Part shown: one piece after another, positions 59,301 to 64,000 of the stretch
How the letters are laid out: every line of letters begins with the position of its first letter
How positions within the stretch are numbered: position 1 is the stretch's first letter
Program-made: the position numbers and the translations under genes
Notes under the pieces: model-generated
Seen by the model: only the letters and a program-made list of their open reading frames with translations
The model's database searches: none
What the model was told of the DNA's origin: nothing
Source of the DNA: Antedon mediterranea
Lineage: Eukaryota; Echinodermata; Crinoidea; Comatulida; Antedonidae
Length of the DNA: 64,000 nt
NCBI RefSeq assembly: GCF_964355755.1
Contig: NC_092674.1
Span: 27,454,001-27,518,000 of the forward strand
Direction of reading: 5' to 3'

Positions 59301-60758
59301 TTCGTTCCTGACTGTTTATTTTAAGTTTAATGAAACAAATTGTGTTGTAAAAAAATACACGTTTTATTATAAATAAAACAGACTTATAGGCCTAGATGTT
59401 CTTATTATGTTTCCTCTTTCATTCTCTACTTATTTCTGAATCAGGTACTATGTATTATATCTACCTAGTTATGTTTTTTTAATTGTAGGATTGTGATATT
59501 AAAAACATTGTAAACGAAAATGTTATTTCTTGAATTGTTCATTTGTGTATTGTGCACCTGTGTTACGCTAATCCCTTTGATATGATGATGTCACAAAATA
59601 TCAAGGAATATACAGTACATTTGAATACGCTTTGTCGGCGCCAGTCACTCCAGACTATAACTTCCAATTAGCCCTAAAATGACAACATACGTCCGTTCCC
59701 AAATTGATAAGGGATTAAAAATATGCATAACTTACCCGATATGCAAATTACTATTCCGATTAGAATAGTTATGCACAGGTGTTGTTCTCTGTGGATTGTA
59801 AAAGTCACTCTAGAAATAGAAACATTGTTTTATCAATGTACACTACACGGATTGCTGTAATTTAGACGCGGTCATGTTTGAATTTTGCCGCAACGTGTGC
59901 GTGGGAGAATGTCCTGTGTGTAGCTGCATGGTTTCCGTGATGATAACAGTTTCTCACTGAAGAGCTAATATTATGTCGGGGATGAAACCTGTTCGCTATG
60001 TGATGAATTCATGTAATTTTTTTGTTGGTAAAATGACAGTCCATATTCTTAATTTTCTCTGAACTTATGTTGTTTCTTGTAAAGGGAAACTAAGGTCAAA
60101 TAATTGTTAGAAGATAGCGTCTGATGTCTGCCATATACTGAGAAATGCGTTGATAAAACGTTACTGAAACCGCGCTAAAATAGACAACCTAAAGCTTGGT
60201 TAAGTTGGTTCCCACTACGACGCAACGCAAGTGATATGACCAAAGCGATGGATTATTCGAACTATCCCTTGTTATTGGTCAACTGGCTAAAAAAGCGACA
60301 ACCTAAAGCTTGGTTCCCACTACGACGCAACGCAAGTGATATGACCAAAGCGATGGATTATTCGAACTATCCCTTGTTATTGGTCAACTGGCTAAAAAAG
60401 CGACAACCTAAAGCTTGGTTCCCACTACGACGCAACGCAAGTGATATGACCAAAGCGATGGATTTTTCGAAATGTCGATTGCCATTGGTCAATTAGCTTG
60501 CGTTGTGTCTTCTACTATCACTACCTCCTAGTGGAAACCAAGCTTTACAGTTTTCGGTTTCCACTTGTGATTCCTCAATGTTGTTTTCTTACGTCACTTC
60601 ACAATAATGTTATAATACAACCTATGCATTCCATACTCTTTTTAAAATGAGCTTTTGTTTTTCTCTTTCAGACGTCAATTCGAGGTAAAAACGAGAAAAG
60701 AGGACGCGGAAGAACTGGTTGGCCGGAACACGTATGGGCATTAGAACTACGCCAGTAA
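49779..60758 (+). CDS. Hand: Hand bHLH transcription factor (2 coding exons)
   Basis: Exons 49779-50300 and 60672-60758 join in phase to 202 residues. MSLIHEF resembles the HAND2 start MSLVGGF. Residues 49-60 are His-rich. The bHLH domain covers about 86-140: basic part [14 protein letters not shown], helix 1 to ECIP, loop [10 protein letters not shown], helix 2 [19 protein letters not shown]95 and S97 correspond to the helix 1 Thr/Ser pair whose phosphorylation tunes dimer choice in HAND1. The C terminus [16 protein letters not shown] is the HAND signature. Hand proteins dimerise with E proteins, bind E-boxes in the nucleus, and specify heart, mesoderm and some neural-crest or equivalent cells. 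A single intron just before the C-terminal motif matches vertebrate Hand genes. ATG 49779 is chosen over 49740, which is a TTG inside a likely intron or UTR. Confidence 0.97.
52602..52925 (+). repeat. Tandem duplication, 163 bp unit
   Basis: Two copies starting at about 52608 and 52771 share AATGGCTAGTTTTAGAGTT, AAACGTTTGATATCTGTTTA and ACGAAATCAAAATTAT. About 85-90% alike by eye, with small indels. Confidence 0.85.
55450..55552. mobile_element. Very degraded MITE-B copy
   Basis: AACGTAAGCGACGAG, CTGTGATTGGTCAAATTG and GCGTTGTGTCGTTCATGGGG follow the order of MITE-B. Ends not found. Confidence 0.4.
56512..56802 (+). repeat. Triplicated segment GTAAACGTTTACAG...
   Basis: TATTTGTAAACGTTTGCTG plus AACTTTCTAAAAATAAT at 56521, and two adjoining copies (TTAACAACCTTTCTAAAAAT) at 56720-56802. 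Local duplication with the palindrome GTAAACGTTTAC. Confidence 0.65.
57429..57609. mobile_element. MITE-B, full copy
   Basis: TA flanks; AAGCGTGGTTCCCACTAG at the left, CTAGTGGGAACCAAGCTT at the right. Arms continue with ACGCAACGCAAGTGA / TTACGTTGCGTTTACG, and ATTGG or CCAAT boxes occur in the interior (GACCAATCACAAGCG, GTCATTGGTTAAAAC). The end bases AAGC and TA target resemble MITE-A, so one mobiliser may serve both. Confidence 0.8.
57639..57731 (-). repeat. Dispersed GC-rich 90 bp repeat, copy 2
   Basis: Inverted copy of 8194-8288, starting AGTCGCGTGCAAACGCGGCT and ending CACACGACTGCAG, with GTCGGTCGGTCGGTCGATCGG inside, one repeat step longer than copy 1. Confidence 0.7.
58506..58620. 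mobile_element. MITE-B copy, left end lost
   Basis: AGACGCAACGCAACGCAAGT to TCCTAGTGGGAGCCAAGCTT. The left terminus is missing. Confidence 0.7.
60192..60545. mobile_element. MITE-B with internal 105 bp tandem amplification
   Basis: Three left parts in tandem, at 60192, 60306 and 60411 (AAGCTTGGTTCCCACTACGA and GATATGACCAAAGCGATGGA), then a single right end ACCTCCTAGTGGAAACCAAGCTT. Units 1 and 2 are nearly identical. The 105 bp unit, a multiple of three, produces a spurious repetitive 86-codon frame. It lies 126 bases before Hand exon 2. Confidence 0.85.
60672..60758 (+). CDS. Hand: Hand coding exon 2
   Basis: 28 codons plus TAA after [34 protein letters not shown] followed by VWALELRQ. Too short for an ORF search; the HAND C-terminal motif is unmistakable. 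Confidence 0.96.
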   Translation, partial: TSIRGKNEKRGRGRTGWPEHVWALELRQ

Positions 60759-60816
60759 CTTTTGGTATAGGCCTACATTCAAGATACAAATGATCATCCA
60801 GCAGTAATGTTATAAC

Positions 60817-60822
60817 AATAAA
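60817..60822 (+). terminator. Hand candidate poly(A) signal
   Basis: AATAAA about 60 bases after the stop codon; a further AATAAA at about 61057 could give a longer 3' UTR. Confidence 0.45.
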
Positions 60823-61889
60823 AGTGTTTAGCGAACAGGCTATGTCCGTCTTTTGAGGCTGGAATCGAAGTACAACTAAATTTGATTTATCAACAAAATA
60901 TTGAACCATATTAAAAGTATAACTTTGGTTTAAAGTATTTGATTTTATTTAGATATAACTATATATGTTTCCAGAATTGATACCGCGCACCAATTATTTT
61001 TCATATTTTTAAATATAAAAATTAGTTAGTGTGTATTTTATTATCAATAGGCCTACAAATAAAATCAGTACAATTTATATTGTTATTATGTATGAGCAAT
61101 AATATTTTTTTTAAACGAAAATCATAAACTGTTACGCGACAATATACTAAATATTTAAGTTATTTATTCATAGCATATAATTATTGGCACAAAATGGAAG
61201 ATGGCAACAACTGCGTCATGCTCCTGGAATTACGCTTCTAGAAAAAAAAAGCATTATTTAAAATATTAATAATAATTAAAACGTATACTCTTTGGTAACA
61301 CAACACAATGAAAAGATGCATACTTTGACTTGCGCGTTCAAAAGCTGATAAAGCTTTTGTACGCGCGCGTCAACTCTATGTATATTATTAAACAGAATGT
61401 GAAGAAAAAATATAACCGCCCTCTATAATCATAAATAATTTACAAAATGGGGATAAATCTGTCCGAATCTGTGAATTCTGATCGCGTCTTTCGTTTCAAA
61501 TATTTCAAAACTCTCTGACTTTTTGAGAAAGCTGTTGCGTTGAGAGGTCACATTGTCACAGGGGTGACTGTTATTGGGATGACAGGGGGCTTTCGATTAT
61601 TTATTTTCAATGTCATATTTCGGGAATATGTTACGATTCGCTCTTTAGGGAACCCCAGTTGTTGTTTATGTTGTAACGCTAATGTCGTTTTAAGTGCATG
61701 GGTAATTAGATGCATATTTTTTTATCAGGAAATATGTTAATATGTACCTGTCCCTAAAATAACTGTTTAGTGTTATAGTTAACTGAGTGAATTTATTCGA
61801 AATTTGAAATATCATCATACATCGAAGTTGTAGATTTTCCCTGAATTATAAATAGTGTTCTATCCACTTAGCTGAAATGAATCAATCTT
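60823..61889. other. Gene-free stretch
   Basis: Hand 3' flank. A 66-codon frame at 61540-61740 is unrecognised. Confidence 0.4.
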
Positions 61890-62040
61890 AAGCGCTGTCT
61901 ACACTATCAAACTGTATGTGATGTGCCCATATATGGACATGATGATGTCATATCACTACCATATTTGAACATATCACCACCATATTTGGGCACATCACCA
62001 TTTTTTTTGTCAAACTAGTTTGATATTGTAGACAGAGCTT
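61890..62040. mobile_element. MITE-A copy 11
   Basis: Both ends are present (AGCGCTGTCTACACTATC / GATATTGTAGACAGAGCTT). Two perfect CArG boxes: CCATATATGG at 61927 and CCATATTTGG at 61980. Confidence 0.85.
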
Positions 62041-63226
62041 TAATCAGTGGAATAGTAATTTTTGTATTTCTTGGGGAAAATTATTAGCTCTTTTGTTGAT
62101 GACTGTGTTTTGCTTTACTTGCTTAATAAATTGTGTATGACTACTGTATTTATTTAGATTAATGAAAATTTTAATTAATAGTATGTTGATTCTGAGTCTG
62201 TTTAAAAAAAATACAGTTTGAAGCAATTGTTTGTTTTTAAGTTTAAGATGTTCAAATCATATCGATTTGTATGATTATATTAGTTAGGCCTATAGGATGA
62301 ACATATTCTGCGTGAATAAGTCCCAAGTTTAGTCTATGATGAAAGGATATGGGTAGGCTGGCTACCTTTGGAAAAATGTGAGTTCACCCCGTACCTATTA
62401 ACATTACTATGAATGAGCAACCGAATACATAGCCTAACCTGCGTATAGTTGTATTCTTGTAGTGCAATTCAATACGGTATCACACATTGTGTGTTTACAT
62501 GCTGGATGTTAGTTGATGAGTAATTGTGTAATGATATACTGTACTTATTTATGAAAATTGGTTCTACAGGGTTTTCTGAATATTTTATGACTGTAAATGA
62601 TTGTAAAAACATTAGATAAGGATTCTTGAATAAAGTTTAATAAATAATAAGGAGAAAAATATTATTTTATTGTTTTGTTTTCAGAATTTAATTAACTGAA
62701 TTTTATACGCATGCGTAATTCAGTAGTCGATAACAACGACTGACGACATTAGAACAGACTGTAATTGGGACATGACGAAAGGTGAGCAAAACAATCAGTG
62801 ACGTCGCTATGACGAAAGGTCGTTGTGAGTTTGAATGAGTTGTTATATGAGCGGTTTTGTGATGGATGTTCATTTAAAGATTTGTGAGGGTTGGGATATT
62901 TAATTTAGTGCTCTGTTACCTCTTTTCACCACAAAAAGCAACTTTTTTTTCTTTTTCTCGCGGTTTAATTTTCGTATGTGCGTGTGGTTCTTGACCATAA
63001 TTTTATTATAATTATTAAACAACAGGCCTTCACCTTTTATAAGAACACATAAAAACATTTTGAGGTTGATCCATTTAATTACGTGGAAAAAGTTGTCGCA
63101 AATTTTGAAGTGCACCACAATATATTTTCCTCACATAATAAGAACCTTAAGCCAACAATAACATTTAATAACAAACATTTCATTCTGTAATATTACGGTA
63201 TAGTTACAAAAATGTACTGTTTCTTA
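62041..63226. other. Gene-free stretch
   Basis: A short direct repeat GACGAAAGGT occurs at about 62773 and 62811. No gene or RNA recognised. Confidence 0.4.
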
Positions 63227-63365
63227 GGCTCTGTCTACACTATCAAACTAGTTTGACCAAAAAGTATATATAATGGTGATATACCTAAATATGGTAGTGA
63301 TATGACATCCATATATGGACACATCATATTTTTTGTCACAAAGTTTGATAGTGTGGACAGAGCTT
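63227..63365. mobile_element. MITE-A copy 12
   Basis: TA flanks, GGCTCTGTCTACACTATC on the left and GATAGTGTGGACAGAGCTT on the right. Contains CCATATATGG at 63309. Confidence 0.85.
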
Positions 63366-64000
63366 TAGATATTAGAATACAGTAAAAATACGGCAGAACT
63401 TTTATACAGAACATTTTTATAAAAGTACTACAAATAAAAAGTTCAATTGATACCGGTAATTTAAAGGTTGTCGTTAATTTGTATTTACAAAAGAAACAGT
63501 TCCTAGGTAAATTAACTTAACCAACTCTATTACGTTATCAATGATACAGCTATTTTGAGAGTTCGAATTATGACCATGTTATTTTAAAGTGTTCGAACGA
63601 GAATTTTAACATTCAATCTCACAGTTTTCTCATTCTTTTAGCCGGATTAAAACGGAAGTATCTGTCCTAGAAGATTTAGTTATAAATTAGTAATGGGGTA
63701 TGTGTAGTAAAAGAAGGGGGAACTACGGATATCTAAATCAGGGTTGACAGTGTCGTTGGCATTAGAAGAGATCAGTGTAATTGGTGAATACTTTTTTTAA
63801 CCTAAGGTGACGACAACTTGAGAGTGGCTTACGGGACAGGTGTAGGCTTAGTTAGCATGAGAAGATGCCAAAACTGGGCTAACATTAACTATAACGCTAG
63901 CACCGACGAATGAGTGGTTGCTATACGGTAAAATGGTTCGTTTTATAAGAGTAGGCCTAGGCCTAGCTGCTGAGGGTTCAAAGCTGGTCATTACCAGCAC
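63366..64000. other. Gene-free stretch to window end
   Basis: No gene is seen. AGGCCTAGGCCTAG lies near 63954. Confidence 0.4.

Larger units (their letters stand above)
50301..60671 (+). other. Hand intron, 10.4 kb
   Basis: AT-rich, with GTAAGT and CAG ends. Holds a 163 bp tandem duplication, several MITE-B copies, the second copy of the 90 bp repeat, and a repeat cluster near 56.5 kb, each listed separately. No other gene is seen on either strand. Long first introns of Hand can carry enhancers, but none can be named here. Confidence 0.8.

Noticed and set aside
60236-60496. 86-codon frame with a 35-residue internal repeat
   Set aside because: Arises from the 105 bp tandem MITE-B unit.

Overview
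The window is a piece of an AT-rich metazoan nuclear genome: spliced genes with GT-AG introns, long gene-free stretches, short inverted-repeat elements, tRNA- and 5S-related sequences, and no bacterial operon structure. The gene set (Hand, FBXO8, CEP44, TRH-receptor-like GPCRs), the sea-urchin-TU-like foldback element and the many TAGGCCTA palindromes suggest a marine invertebrate deuterostome, most likely an echinoderm or other ambulacrarian. The species cannot be fixed from the sequence alone.

Layout. 0-14.7 kb is gene-free and holds a piggyBac-like TTAA element, several MITEs, a minisatellite and a tRNA-derived SINE. 14.7-21.1 kb carries two intronless class A peptide GPCR paralogues, transcribed divergently from a 2.9 kb gap, with a 0.95 kb long-inverted-repeat element downstream of the first. 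23.7-24.3 kb is a satellite of about 70 bp units. 24.5-31.2 kb is an eight-coding-exon CEP44 orthologue on the minus strand. 31.2-34.05 kb is the head-to-head interval between CEP44 and FBXO8; it contains a perfect CRE palindrome and a 1.14 kb foldback transposon with a 6 bp target-site duplication. 34.08-37.36 kb is a five-coding-exon FBXO8 orthologue on the plus strand. 37.4-49.5 kb is gene-free. 49.8-60.8 kb is Hand (two coding exons, 10.4 kb intron, plus strand). 60.8-64 kb is gene-free with two more MITEs.

The genes do not form a pathway. Their order is the interesting part: human 4q34.1 also has HAND2, FBXO8 and CEP44 close together, with FBXO8 and CEP44 head to head. The window therefore preserves a block that probably predates the split between vertebrates and this lineage. 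The GPCR pair looks like a local, lineage-specific duplication.

The repeats fall into a few families. MITE-A (ends AAGCTCTGTC, TA target site) has 12 copies, several touching or almost touching splice donors of CEP44 and FBXO8, and many carry CArG-box matches. MITE-B ends with AAGCTTGGTTCCCACTA. MITE-D ends with TTAAAGATGTATTGTCCCC. A 90 bp GC-rich repeat occurs twice. Family names are local to this report. All splice sites were read by eye, checking reading phase across each junction and similarity to the human proteins as known; no alignment or database search was run.
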